The notes beneath the pieces were generated by a model, which had not been told where the DNA came from, ran no database searches, and worked only from the letters and a program-made list of their open reading frames with translations. From positions 2,465,501-2,529,500 of the forward strand of contig NZ_CP076132.1 in assembly GCF_018736045.1 (NCBI RefSeq): a DNA stretch of 64,000 bases. The letters run 5' to 3'. Numbering within the stretch: position 1 is the stretch's first letter; the number at the start of each line of letters is the position of its first letter. This document shows, in pieces, positions 27,247 through 37,091 of the stretch. A program made the translations under genes and the position numbers. This DNA is from Flammeovirga yaeyamensis (GTDB taxonomy: Bacteria > Bacteroidota > Bacteroidia > Cytophagales > Flammeovirgaceae).

Positions 27247-29223
27247 TTAATTGATTTTATCCATTTCCAATATAGAGAAGTCAACTCTTCTATTCTTTTT
27301 TCGGCCCTCTACACTATTGTTATCAGCAACTGCATCTTCTTCACCTTTACCAAGAGCTTTTAAACGATTAGCGTCTATGCCTTTTTTAATCAAATAATTT
27401 CTTACCGAATTGGCCCTTTTTTCTGATAGCCATTTGTTGTATTTATCATCACCTTGGTTATCTGTATATCCACAAATTTCAACCTTTTTAATACTTGGTT
27501 CCTCTTTCAGAAGTTTTATAATTCTATTTAATTCATCAAACGATTCTTTGCTTAAATAGCTAGAATTATGATCAAAGAAAATATTGTTTAAGGTAAGGTG
27601 AGCCTCTTTTTCGATAGGAATGAGATAAAGTTGTTGCTCAGCATTTACTTCTTTTTCTTCTAAGGTTAAATCAATATGTTCGGATTGGGAAAGATATCCA
27701 TTAGCTTGAGCTAAGAAGGCATATTTTTTTCCTAATGGCAAAGTGATATAATATTTTCCGTCTTTTGAACTTGAATATACAGTACCTACTTCTTTTTGAT
27801 TCTCAATATCCGTATAAATTATTCTACTTCTGATGGGCTGATTCGATTTTTTATCAAATACTTTTCCCGAAACAATAGCTACCGGTTCTGGAGGTAACAA
27901 AATAGGTAATTTTACACTGTAAATATCTGTTTGATTTTGATGATCAGATCTGACAAAATACCCCATATCACCCGAAATAGGAAGGAATAAGTCTTTTTCA
28001 TCATAGGAAGTATTGATCGTCGTTCCTAAATTCTCTGGAGCAGACCATTCAGTCCATGAATCATTTAACCTTTTAGAAACAAATAAATCAGTCCCCCCAA
28101 ATCCCTGATGACCATCCGAAGCAAAATATAAAGTGGTTTCATCCGCTGACAAAAATGGAGTGATTTCTTTACTGACAGTATTAACAGTATTTCCTAAGTT
28201 TAAAGGTGTTGACCAATTTCCATTGTCATTTTTAAAGCTCACATAGATATCTGTTCTTTTTTCATCTCTATGATCAGTAAGTGACATCAGCATCACTTTT
28301 CGACTATTGGATAGGAAGAAATCAGACTTTTGTTTTAGAAGTTCAACATTAGGAATAATAATCTGTTCTTGATCCATTCCAATACTATCACTTAGCTCGA
28401 AAGTAGACAATTGAAACTCAGTGCCAGAAGCATCGATAACTGATAATGCCGTTAGACCATCTGGACTGATAGCTGTGATGTATTTATCTTGAATATTTGA
28501 ATTTGAATCCAACATCACCTCGGTCACCTTCCATACATTATCATTTTGAACGGCATCAAAGAGATGAGGAGTATTTTCTGATGATCTTGAAAAAAGTAAT
28601 CTTTCACCACTGATATCCAACACAGGTTTATGTTCATTATCAGAAGAGTTAATAGGGGAAGGCAGTTTTTCCACCTTAACATCTGATACCAATTGCTCAC
28701 TCACCTGAGGTAGAATACTTATTGCCTTTGTTGAAGAACTTAGACCAATAGCATCAATACCAGTCATTCTAGTAGATGATAATGCATTTAATATCAGTCT
28801 TACACCTTCAATGGGGTGTTCAGGAGTCTTAAAAAAGAAATTACTGATGAGGCTACCATACTCTAATTTCCCCGGAAGCTGACTATATACCTCAATTTCT
28901 TCATATTGAGTAGTGATGATATATACCTTCTGAACGGCATTATGGTAAAAGGACTCAGCGATAATGAGCTGATGTATATTATTTAAAGGGAATGAAAAAC
29001 CTACGGTGATTTCACTTAAGCTATCTTCAGAAGACAGCCATGCATGAGGATGTTCCTGTCTATTTCTAGGTACATTTGGTCTACCTAAAACCTGATCAGC
29101 ATTATTTCTTACAGTAGATATTTCTGAACTATAAGAAATAACAGTATCTGCCCAAAATATAGTTTGAGCATGAATAGGCAAACAAAGTAATGCTAGTAAT
29201 AGTGAGACGATAATGTTTTTCAA
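27247..29223 (-). CDS. OmpA-family protein with PD40 beta-propeller repeats
   Basis: Outer-membrane or periplasmic peptidoglycan-anchored protein. Signal peptide (ending IHAQ), an unassigned N-terminal beta domain (20-190), PD40/WD40-like repeats (about 200-435: ISGERLLFSR, FLSADETTLYFASDG, GYFVRSDHQNQTDIYSV), a carboxypeptidase-regulatory-like domain (about 445-530) and a C-terminal OmpA domain (about 545-655: IFFDHNSSYL, EICGYTDNQGDDKYN, RRVDF). The order PD40, CRD, OmpA is that of PorE-type proteins of the type IX secretion system, but the N-terminal TPR segment of PorE is not seen, so that role is not claimed. It is divergent from the phosphatase-helicase gene. Confidence 0.88.
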   Translation of the reverse strand: MKNIIVSLLLALLCLPIHAQTIFWADTVISYSSEISTVRNNADQVLGRPNVPRNRQEHPHAWLSSEDSLSEITVGFSFPLNNIHQLIIAESFYHNAVQKVYIITTQYEEIEVYSQLPGKLEYGSLISNFFFKTPEHPIEGVRLILNALSSTRMTGIDAIGLSSSTKAISILPQVSEQLVSDVKVEKLPSPINSSDNEHKPVLDISGERLLFSRSSENTPHLFDAVQNDNVWKVTEVMLDSNSNIQDKYITAISPDGLTALSVIDASGTEFQLSTFELSDSIGMDQEQIIIPNVELLKQKSDFFLSNSRKVMLMSLTDHRDEKRTDIYVSFKNDNGNWSTPLNLGNTVNTVSKEITPFLSADETTLYFASDGHQGFGGTDLFVSKRLNDSWTEWSAPENLGTTINTSYDEKDLFLPISGDMGYFVRSDHQNQTDIYSVKLPILLPPEPVAIVSGKVFDKKSNQPIRSRIIYTDIENQKEVGTVYSSSKDGKYYITLPLGKKYAFLAQANGYLSQSEHIDLTLEEKEVNAEQQLYLIPIEKEAHLTLNNIFFDHNSSYLSKESFDELNRIIKLLKEEPSIKKVEICGYTDNQGDDKYNKWLSEKRANSVRNYLIKKGIDANRLKALGKGEEDAVADNNSVEGRKKNRRVDFSILEMDKIN

Positions 29224-29387
29224 AGCAAAGGGGAATTAGTTATACCTAACAATAATAACTCTTTTCAATTAAAATAGCCAAAAATAAAAATCGAAATTAA
29301 TAATGATCTTTTCTTCGCTAACTATTGTATTAAGTATTATCCAATGATAACTTCACTCTTCACTTTCTTCTTAATTCTCCCCAATAC

Positions 29388-29420
29388 TTTACCTTATTCT
29401 CAAAGAAGCCATTAACTTTG
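29388..29420 (+). promoter_or_regulatory. candidate promoter of the phosphatase-helicase gene
   Basis: TTTA at 29388-29391 (3 of 4 match), a 21-base spacer, and TAACTTTG at 29413-29420, a full match to TAnnTTTG. The start codon is 22 bases downstream, so the single promoter serves the entire fused gene. Confidence 0.5.
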
Positions 29421-29442
29421 TGTAAAATTTATAAAAGAATTT

Positions 29443-31509
29443 ATGCATCAGCCTAAAAGAATATACTTAGTTCGTCACGGACAAACCGCTTATAATACAA
29501 AAAGAATAGTTCAAGGAAGAAAAATCAATGCTGACTTAAATGAGAATGGTCAAAAGCAAGCGTCTCTATTATTTGATGCTTACAAAGACTTTCCATTTGA
29601 TAAATTGTATGTGACTTCGTTAAAAAGAACACATCAAACGGCACAAGGCTTCATCGATAAGGGATTGCCTTACGAAATTATGCCTGAATTTGATGAAATG
29701 GATTATGGTGAGTATGAAGGGAATTCTATTGATGACTGTGTGATTGATGGAATGACTGTACAGGGTATTTCTGATGAATGGGAAAAAGGGAACTTTGATG
29801 CATTTCCAAAAGGAGGAGAACATTTAATGGATGTGCTTCGTCGTGAAGCTGAAGGATTAGAGAAAATCATGACCAACGAAAATGAGCGTAACGTGATGAT
29901 TTGTATGCACTCAAGATCCATCAGAATTTTCCTGTGTTTATTGTTAGATATGGACTTTGATCAAATGAAAAATTATGCTCCTAAGAATACGGGTGTAACA
30001 ACGATCGAATTCAACGAATATTCAGGAGAGTTTAAATTAATCGAATTTAATAATATAGATCATTTAGGTGATGATCCACAGCTTACTTTCTTACCTAAAA
30101 AGAAAGGGGACACTCCAGAGACAGTTGCCGAAGAAAAAGCTTTAGAACAAAGCACAGAAGGTTTCAGAAAGTTTAAACTTAACAAACAATTATATCAAGT
30201 TTGTGAGGAAATGGGGTATGATCAACCAACACCTATTCAAGACAAGGCAATTCCATTAGTACTTGCAGGTCATGATTTATTTGGTATCGCTCAAACAGGT
30301 ACAGGTAAAACGGCTGCTTATTTATTACCTCTTTTGTTTAAAGCTAAATATGCTCAGGGTAACGATCCAAGAGTGCTTATTTTAGTTCCAACAAGAGAGT
30401 TAGCCATTCAAGTAGGAAAAGAAGTTGAAAAGTTAGGTAAATATACCGGACTTCGTCATGCCGTAGTGTATGGTGGTATTGGACCAAAAACTCAGATCGA
30501 AGAAATTGAAAAAGGAATTGATATTCTAGTCGGAACTCCTGGTAGAGTAATGGATATTTACTCTAGAGGTAAGCTGAAGACGAAGTCAATCAAATATATG
30601 GTATTGGACGAAGCGGATAGAATCATGGACATGGGATTCATGCCTCAAATTCGTCAGATGCTAGAGATAATTCCTAGGAAACGTCAGAACTTATTATTCT
30701 CGGCAACAATGCCTGATATTGTTGTTCGATTAAGTGAAGAATTTTTGGAATATCCTCAAAGAGTGGAGATTACCCCTCAAGCTACTACTGCTGAAATGGT
30801 AGATCAATATTTATATTATCTACCCAACTTCAAGACAAAGCTTAACTTTTTAGAGTACTTATTAAATGAAGAAGACAGTGAGCTTAGTAGAGTCATTGTG
30901 TTTGTGAAAAAGAAAGACCACGCAAATGGTATTTTCAGGTATCTAGAAAGAAAGATAGAAGGAGAAGTAAAAGTAATTCATGCCAATAAAGGTCAAAATG
31001 CTAGAATTAATAGCATTCAAGCCTTCAAGGAAGGTGGAGTAAGAGTGTTAGTAGCCACTGATGTCGCTGCTCGTGGTATTGATGTGAGTATGGTGTCTCA
31101 TGTAGTCAACTTTGATGTTCCTGTAATGTATGACGATTATGTGCACCGTGTAGGTAGAACAGGTCGTGCTAACAATACAGGGGTAGCGATCACTTTCTGT
31201 AACGATGCTGAGAAATACCATTTGAAAAAGGTACAGAAATTAATCAATAAAGAGATTGATGTACTGGACTTGCCACTTGATTTAGAATTCGAAGAAACAC
31301 CAAAAGACGAACGTCAAGATATGGCAAGAGAGATCGATCGTCAGAAAAAGATCGAAGATCCGAATTATCAAGGTGCCTTCCATGAGAAAAAGAAGAACAA
31401 AGATAAAGTTGATAAAAATCGACGTCTCAAGAATAAATCCTCTATGGAAAAACAACGTGCAAGTGGAAAAATTTCTGCTTACATGGGATCTGGGAAAAAG
31501 AAAAAATAG
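29443..31509 (+). CDS. fusion of histidine phosphatase and DEAD-box RNA helicase
   Basis: One uninterrupted frame of 688 residues encodes two complete enzymes. Residues 1-205 are a histidine phosphatase (phosphoglycerate mutase superfamily) with R11-H12-G in YLVRHGQTAYN, R62 in SLKRTHQTA, the acidic loop EMDYGEYEG, and the second catalytic His H156 in CMHSRSIRI. Residues 210-235 are a charged linker. Residues 240-620 are a RhlE-like DEAD-box helicase: PTPIQ Q-motif (262-266), AQTGTGKT (283-290), PTREL, GTPGR (364-368), DEAD (389-392), SAT (420-422) and HRVGRTGR. A Lys-rich tail follows. All catalytic residues of both halves are present, so neither looks decayed. The helicase should remodel RNA, perhaps in ribosome assembly or cold adaptation; the phosphatase substrate is unknown. 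Confidence 0.9.
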   Translation: MHQPKRIYLVRHGQTAYNTKRIVQGRKINADLNENGQKQASLLFDAYKDFPFDKLYVTSLKRTHQTAQGFIDKGLPYEIMPEFDEMDYGEYEGNSIDDCVIDGMTVQGISDEWEKGNFDAFPKGGEHLMDVLRREAEGLEKIMTNENERNVMICMHSRSIRIFLCLLLDMDFDQMKNYAPKNTGVTTIEFNEYSGEFKLIEFNNIDHLGDDPQLTFLPKKKGDTPETVAEEKALEQSTEGFRKFKLNKQLYQVCEEMGYDQPTPIQDKAIPLVLAGHDLFGIAQTGTGKTAAYLLPLLFKAKYAQGNDPRVLILVPTRELAIQVGKEVEKLGKYTGLRHAVVYGGIGPKTQIEEIEKGIDILVGTPGRVMDIYSRGKLKTKSIKYMVLDEADRIMDMGFMPQIRQMLEIIPRKRQNLLFSATMPDIVVRLSEEFLEYPQRVEITPQATTAEMVDQYLYYLPNFKTKLNFLEYLLNEEDSELSRVIVFVKKKDHANGIFRYLERKIEGEVKVIHANKGQNARINSIQAFKEGGVRVLVATDVAARGIDVSMVSHVVNFDVPVMYDDYVHRVGRTGRANNTGVAITFCNDAEKYHLKKVQKLINKEIDVLDLPLDLEFEETPKDERQDMAREIDRQKKIEDPNYQGAFHEKKKNKDKVDKNRRLKNKSSMEKQRASGKISAYMGSGKKKK

Positions 31510-31526
31510 TGCTTAACAGCTTTAAT

Positions 31527-31566
31527 ATAAGCCCATTACTTATTTATTTATAAGTGATGGGCTTAT
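31527..31566 (+). terminator. terminator of the phosphatase-helicase gene
   Basis: 16-bp stem with one G-U pair (31527-31542 with 31551-31566) and an 8-base loop; the T tract is weak. Confidence 0.65.
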
Positions 31567-31766
31567 TATTATGATAATATATTTTATATTTTTTTAAGAA
31601 ATCATCAGAGAAATAATTATACCCATAGATTTCTTTATACATTTGTAAAAATTCATCCTTTATTTACTTAATTAACACTCGCTTTATCAAAAACATTAGC
31701 ATTTTCTTCCATAAAGTTTTCAGAAAAAATATCAATCATCTAACAAATTATGTTACTTTTGCGATT

Positions 31767-34103
31767 ATGTCGCAAAAACAGGTATTTTTAAGTGTATTAT
31801 TTTTTATCTCATTTATTACACTTTCAGAAGCTCAAGAAACAAACTTTAGGGGTTCTGTCTTAGACGAATCAACAGAACAACCTTTAGAAGGTGTTGAGGT
31901 ATTTTATAAAAATAAAATGGTGGTGACTGATAAACGAGGTCGCTTTGCATTTTATTCTGATTCTTCACAGCTTCAAGTAAAATTTCATTTCTTAGGTTTT
32001 AAAGATAACTTGATAACACTCAAAGCTAATAGATCTAAAAGAGTGTTTATGGAGGAATCATTTCAAGAATTAGAAGAGGTTGAAATCCATGAACATGGGC
32101 ACGAAGAACTCTCACTATCAAGTATGAATGTTACTTCACTGAATCAATACACTCTTGATGCTGAGAAAGGAACTACAATTTCAGAAACATTATCGAAAAC
32201 ACCTGGTGTATCATTTATTTCAACAGGAGTTGGAATTTCTAAACCTACCGTTCGTGGTATGGCAGGTTCCAGGGTAATTGTAAGTGTTGATGGTATTAAG
32301 TTAGAGGATCAACAATGGGGAATGGATCATGGTTTATCGGTTGGCCAACCAAATGTTGACGAAGTAGAGATAGCTAAAGGAGCAGCAACGATTAAATATG
32401 GTTCTGATGGACTTGGAGGCGTTATTAAGATGAAGTCACCGCAACCATTAGGGCATGATGGTGTTGAAGGAAAATTTGGACTAAATTATAAGAATAATAA
32501 TCAATATTTTAGTGGTGATGCCAAGATAAACGGGCAAAAGGGTAAAGTGTTTTATCAATTATCTGGTGGGTACGAAGATTTTGGTAATTATCGAGTACCT
32601 GCTGATCAGTTTACGTATTTAGGCAATATCTACCAGTTAAAAGATGGTTTATTAGTGAATACTGGAGGGGATATTTCTTCTTTTAAAGCGGCAATAGGTT
32701 ACGAAGGGAGTCATTGGGTGCATAGTTTATCAGTAAGTAATTTCACAGAAAATGTTGGTCTTTTTCCTGGTGCGACAGGTATTCCGACCAATAATTGGTT
32801 AGCAAGTTTTGAGGACAACCGTAAGCCTGAAGTACCAAAGCAAGAAATACAACATAATATGATTACCTACAATTCTCATGTAGACGTTTGGGGTGGCAAC
32901 ATATGGTTTGATATTGCACACCAGAATAATGAAAGAAAAGAGTTGTCAGATCCTAGAAGACATGGTAGACCATTAAATGAACAGGGATTTTTAGCCAACT
33001 ATTTGATGCTTAAAACAACTTCTGCAAATGTACATTTTGATAAAGAAGGAAAGGTAATGCATTGGGAAGTAGGAGCGAACTATGAATTTCAGAGGAATAT
33101 AAGGGATGGTTTTGATTTTTTAATTCCAAATTATGACCAAAGTACTTTTGGAGGATATGCAATGTTTGGATTACCATTGAATGAAAGGGTAAAGATATTA
33201 GGTGGTTTACGTTTTGATTATATCACTTTCAACTCAAAAGAATATAAAGATCCTTATTTTGAAGAACCACCAAATTCTGGAAATCCATGGCAAAGAGTGG
33301 ATGATATCAATAATCAATATGAAAACTTATCGGCTTCGTTTGGGGTTCAGTTTGACTTGTTTAACTTGATAGGTGCAACTACAAACATAGCTAGAACTTT
33401 TAGGGCACCACGTGCCAATGAATTAGCATCAAACGGTGTGCATCATGGTACATTTAGACATGAACAAGGTAACCCTGACTTAAATCCTGAACAAGGTTAC
33501 CAATGGGATTTGAATTTGTCATATGCAAAGAAAAAATTTGATGTACAATTCAATCCTTATTTCAATTACTATACAAACTATATTTATTTATCGGCTTTTC
33601 CAGAACCATCTCCATTACCAGATGCGGGACAGATTTATAAATATACTGAGGCACAAGGTTATTTTGTTGGATATGAGTTTGCACTCAATTGGGAAATGAC
33701 TAGAAATATGAAGTTACATAACTCTGTAGAATATGTCTATTCTCAAAATACAGAAAGGAATAGATCATTTTCTTTTGTTCCACCTTTGTCGTCAAATACA
33801 GAACTTACTTATACTCATACAGTGTTGAGTAACTTCTTCTCAAAACCATTTGCAAGTGCTAATTTACAATTAACAGGAGACCAAAATAGAGTGGATATTA
33901 ACGAACCAACGACTCCAGGTTATGCTGTTGTTGGTTTAAAATTCGGTACAGCATTTAATATGAAAAGAGTGTATGGTAATTTGATATTCAGAGTAGATAA
34001 CCTTTTTGATACCTATTATATGCGTCACTTATCAAGATATAGAATATTAAACTTACCTGAACCAGGTAGAAACTTCTCTATTAACCTAACTGCATGGTTC
34101 TAA
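31767..34103 (+). CDS. TonB-dependent outer membrane receptor
   Basis: 778 residues: signal peptide (ending SEAQ), carboxypeptidase-regulatory-like domain (about 25-100), plug (about 120-230, with VSFISTGVGISKPTVRGMAG and VEIAKGAATIKYGSDGLGGV) and a barrel ending in NLTAWF. It is shorter than SusC proteins and has no SusD partner, so it resembles siderophore, heme, cobalamin or metal receptors. A His-rich patch (EIHEHGHEEL) precedes the plug and QQWGMDHG lies in it, which hints at metal or metallophore uptake, but this is a guess. A perfect -7 box TACTTTTG lies at 31754-31761, only 6 bases before the ATG; if used, the transcript would be nearly leaderless. Confidence 0.88.
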   Translation: MSQKQVFLSVLFFISFITLSEAQETNFRGSVLDESTEQPLEGVEVFYKNKMVVTDKRGRFAFYSDSSQLQVKFHFLGFKDNLITLKANRSKRVFMEESFQELEEVEIHEHGHEELSLSSMNVTSLNQYTLDAEKGTTISETLSKTPGVSFISTGVGISKPTVRGMAGSRVIVSVDGIKLEDQQWGMDHGLSVGQPNVDEVEIAKGAATIKYGSDGLGGVIKMKSPQPLGHDGVEGKFGLNYKNNNQYFSGDAKINGQKGKVFYQLSGGYEDFGNYRVPADQFTYLGNIYQLKDGLLVNTGGDISSFKAAIGYEGSHWVHSLSVSNFTENVGLFPGATGIPTNNWLASFEDNRKPEVPKQEIQHNMITYNSHVDVWGGNIWFDIAHQNNERKELSDPRRHGRPLNEQGFLANYLMLKTTSANVHFDKEGKVMHWEVGANYEFQRNIRDGFDFLIPNYDQSTFGGYAMFGLPLNERVKILGGLRFDYITFNSKEYKDPYFEEPPNSGNPWQRVDDINNQYENLSASFGVQFDLFNLIGATTNIARTFRAPRANELASNGVHHGTFRHEQGNPDLNPEQGYQWDLNLSYAKKKFDVQFNPYFNYYTNYIYLSAFPEPSPLPDAGQIYKYTEAQGYFVGYEFALNWEMTRNMKLHNSVEYVYSQNTERNRSFSFVPPLSSNTELTYTHTVLSNFFSKPFASANLQLTGDQNRVDINEPTTPGYAVVGLKFGTAFNMKRVYGNLIFRVDNLFDTYYMRHLSRYRILNLPEPGRNFSINLTAWF

Positions 34104-35605
34104 TTAAATAGAGCTTTTTGAGGAAGCTGATGTGTCAAAAGAAATTGTTCTGCATGATTCATCAGCTTTTCTTTTTTATCAGGATCCATTTTATCATAAT
34201 TCTTAATTAACATACTCAATCGAGGATTTTTCATGAGGAAGTCACGATGTTTATCCATAAATCGCCAAAACAAACCATCCCAAACCAATTGCCATTCGCC
34301 TTTCTTGTAATTACTCATCTTTATGATATAATTACTGCTCGAGATATAGGGTTTACTCGCCATCAATCCTCCATCCGCAAACTGACTCATACCATAAATG
34401 TTAGTGACCATTACCCAGTCATAGGCATCGATAAATAATTCCATAAACCATTGATACACTTCATCAGGGTCGATCTCGCATAGTAACATAAAGTTTCCTA
34501 GAATCATTAATCTTTCAATATGATGACAATAAGCGGTTTCTTTTATCTTTTTTATGGTCTGATCAATAGGTGGGAGACCTGTAGTTCCATGATATAAACT
34601 GTCGGGCATCTTTTTATCGAATTTCCAAAAATTGGTAGAACGTTCTTTTCTGCCATTGGCCTCATATATCCCTCTAATAAATTCTCTCCATCCTATTATT
34701 TGTCGAATAAATCCTTCATAAGAATTCAATGGAATATCATCTACTTCGAATTTATATTTAGCCTTTGCTAGTATTTCATGAGGTGTAAGTAGCCCAATGT
34801 TTAGCATAGGTGTTAAAACACTATGATTTAAAAAGGATTCAGAAGCGACAATCGCATCTTCATATATACCAAATTCCGAGAATCGGACATTTAGAAAATC
34901 ATCTAACCAAACGTCACTATCATTAAATGTAATGGGGTAGATAGGTTGCTTTTCTATTTCTCCAAAATTGTCTTTAAACTGTTTTTCTACATAATTATAG
35001 GCCTCTTCCCAATAAGTATTCTTAGGTACAGGTTTAATACTTGGTGGTGCCTTTTTAGCAGGATATTTTTTTCTGTTTTCAGTGTCAAATGACCACTGTC
35101 CACCCACCGGATTATTGTTTTCATCAACCAAAATACCTAGCTGAGTACGTTGTTGTTTGTAAAATTGAGAATGATAGTATTTTTTTTTATTTGCTTTAAA
35201 GTACGTTTCATTATCAAGTTTTGAATTGATATGAAGGAGTGAATTCATCCATTCCAGTTGTAATGTATTAGTATCACAACCTTTTATTATCTTTTGAGAT
35301 AACCAATCATCAGCCACATCCAAACATACCACTTGATGGTAACCCTCGGATTGAAGAATTTTAAATACATCATATTTAATTAAAAAGGTATAATCAAGAT
35401 AGGTTACTTTGTAGTTTTTACTCTTTAAATAGTCTTCATAAAATTTCATTGTTGCTCTGTGATAGGCAATTTTTTGTTTATGAAAGTTATACTGACCAAA
35501 GAATAAAGGTTCTTCAATAATAAAAAAGCACTCCACTTCTTTTTCAAAAAGTGGAGAATGCTTGAACAGTTGGTGAGGGTAGATTAAAGCTGCTGATTTA
35601 CTCAT
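34100..35605 (-). CDS. photolyase-related protein of the FeS-BCP/DPRP family lacking C-terminal cluster cysteines
   Basis: The N-terminus LIYPHQLFKHSP and the C-terminal FAD domain (EGFIRQIIGWREFIRGIY, HHIERLMILGNFMLL, NIYGMSQFADGG) identify the family of iron-sulfur bacterial cryptochromes and photolyases (Pfam DPRP), which repair (6-4) photoproducts in studied members. Known members carry three of four [4Fe-4S] ligands in the last part of the protein. Here that part reads MSNYKKGEWQLVWDGLFWRF and the last roughly 120 residues contain no Cys, so the cluster cannot form as in PhrB. Four bases of its 3' end overlap the convergent TonB receptor gene. Its ATG follows the stop of the upstream photolyase gene with no gap, so translation is coupled. 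Confidence 0.85.
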   Translation of the reverse strand: MSKSAALIYPHQLFKHSPLFEKEVECFFIIEEPLFFGQYNFHKQKIAYHRATMKFYEDYLKSKNYKVTYLDYTFLIKYDVFKILQSEGYHQVVCLDVADDWLSQKIIKGCDTNTLQLEWMNSLLHINSKLDNETYFKANKKKYYHSQFYKQQRTQLGILVDENNNPVGGQWSFDTENRKKYPAKKAPPSIKPVPKNTYWEEAYNYVEKQFKDNFGEIEKQPIYPITFNDSDVWLDDFLNVRFSEFGIYEDAIVASESFLNHSVLTPMLNIGLLTPHEILAKAKYKFEVDDIPLNSYEGFIRQIIGWREFIRGIYEANGRKERSTNFWKFDKKMPDSLYHGTTGLPPIDQTIKKIKETAYCHHIERLMILGNFMLLCEIDPDEVYQWFMELFIDAYDWVMVTNIYGMSQFADGGLMASKPYISSSNYIIKMSNYKKGEWQLVWDGLFWRFMDKHRDFLMKNPRLSMLIKNYDKMDPDKKEKLMNHAEQFLLTHQLPQKALFN

Positions 35606-37078
35606 CTAAATTGCTTTTGAGGTGTTCTTACGGATAGTGTGTAAAACTAAAATACGGTTTTTATCATTTATGACTGCATCCGTTTTACGATGAGAATAGA
35701 TTTTCAATCGAGCAGCTTTTCCTCTCTCCTCTAAATTGATAATTGGGTTGGGGTACATTGGTTCCTCTATGTTGTTAAAGGCAAAATCCAATTTGGTCAT
35801 TTTCCATGGTTCATGAATATACCTTTCTGGTATATCTTTTAATTCAGGAACCCATTTTTTAATGAAAACTCCCTTAGGATCGTGATCGTACGACTGTTTA
35901 ACAGGATTATATATTCTTACTGTATTTACTCCGGTGGTGCCCGCTTGCATCTGAAATTGTGTGAAATGTATGCCAGGTTCATAATCAAGGAATAAATTAG
36001 CTAAGTGGAATACTCCTCTACGCCAATCTTGGTCGAGATGGTGACATAAGAAACTCACAAGCATGGCTCTCATTCTAAAATTTATCCATCCAGTTTGAAT
36101 CAAACAACGCATTGTCGCATCTATAAGAGGAAAACCTGTATTACCTATTTTCCATGCATTTAATAGTTTATTATTGTTTTCATGTGTGAGTGTTTCAAAT
36201 CCTCTATTAACACAGATGTATTCATATTCACATTCCGTTTCAAACTTTTGAATAAAATGACAATGCCATTTCAATCGAGTTAATATCCCATGAAATGCTC
36301 TACCATATATTTTCTTATTCGGATGCTTGTATAAATACTGATAGGATTGACGAATAGATAAATTTCCCCAAGCTAAATAGGGTGAAATCCTACCACAACT
36401 CTTTCTGCTCTCTGTAGGTTTAGATATGTGTTTATGATAGTTTTTTCCTCTATCAGCTGCAAAAGAGGCTAAATATTTCCAGGCATTAGTTTCACCTGCT
36501 GGTTGAAAATTTTTATTATACTTTTTAAGTGAATTGATAACTGAAGCAGGAGGGGTAAAAGGGTGTTCAAATTGAAATGATTTACTTGGGTCAAATTCAT
36601 TTTTAATTACTGCTGAAGTCATCGTTTTTTTCCAAGACTCATCCCATCCTAATCTATTATTAATACCTCTTATTACCCCATCTTTTTGATATTCATTCCA
36701 TTTTATCGAGTATTGATTAAATACGTTTTTGAGCTTTATATCTCTTGTGAACGTAATTTCAATTCCACTTTCTTGATAGGAAAAGATCTCTTTAATTTCA
36801 AAACGGTCATTTAAATAAGAGAATACATCCAATGCCTCACCGTATAGTAGTTCTACTTTATGATTAAAAGCCTTAAGATAGTTATTCATACTTACCACAG
36901 AATGATAAATAAATTGTAAATGCCTTTGTGATGTATCTTTAAATGAAGTAACTGATGGTTCTAGAATGTAAATTATTAAATAAGGAAGCGTGCTTTCTTC
37001 AGCCTTTTTTAAGGGTAAATGATCTTGAGTTCTTAAATCTCTTTTTAACCATACGATATTTAGTTTCGTTTTTTTCAT
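35606..37078 (-). CDS. FAD-dependent DNA photolyase/cryptochrome
   Basis: The N-terminal Rossmann domain (IVWLKRDLRTQDHLPL) binds an antenna chromophore, and the helical C-terminal domain binds FAD: RISPYLAWGNLSIRQSYQ, RLKWHCHFIQKF, NTGFPLIDATMRCLIQTGW and NFRMRAMLVSFLCHHLDQDW. The 490-residue length is normal. It most likely repairs cyclobutane pyrimidine dimers with blue light, but a cryptochrome-type sensor cannot be excluded from sequence alone. It is the middle gene of a three-gene unit: DUF2805 (14 bases upstream), this gene and the FeS-BCP-like gene (0-base gap). Confidence 0.9.
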   Translation of the reverse strand: MKKTKLNIVWLKRDLRTQDHLPLKKAEESTLPYLIIYILEPSVTSFKDTSQRHLQFIYHSVVSMNNYLKAFNHKVELLYGEALDVFSYLNDRFEIKEIFSYQESGIEITFTRDIKLKNVFNQYSIKWNEYQKDGVIRGINNRLGWDESWKKTMTSAVIKNEFDPSKSFQFEHPFTPPASVINSLKKYNKNFQPAGETNAWKYLASFAADRGKNYHKHISKPTESRKSCGRISPYLAWGNLSIRQSYQYLYKHPNKKIYGRAFHGILTRLKWHCHFIQKFETECEYEYICVNRGFETLTHENNNKLLNAWKIGNTGFPLIDATMRCLIQTGWINFRMRAMLVSFLCHHLDQDWRRGVFHLANLFLDYEPGIHFTQFQMQAGTTGVNTVRIYNPVKQSYDHDPKGVFIKKWVPELKDIPERYIHEPWKMTKLDFAFNNIEEPMYPNPIINLEERGKAARLKIYSHRKTDAVINDKNRILVLHTIRKNTSKAI

Positions 37079-37091
37079 AATAAGCCATGAG

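Noticed and set aside
29443-31509. Frameshift or read-through artefact as the source of the phosphatase-helicase fusion
   Set aside because: Both parts lie in the same uninterrupted frame with a plausible linker and a single promoter before the first part; no second start or promoter is seen at the helicase half.
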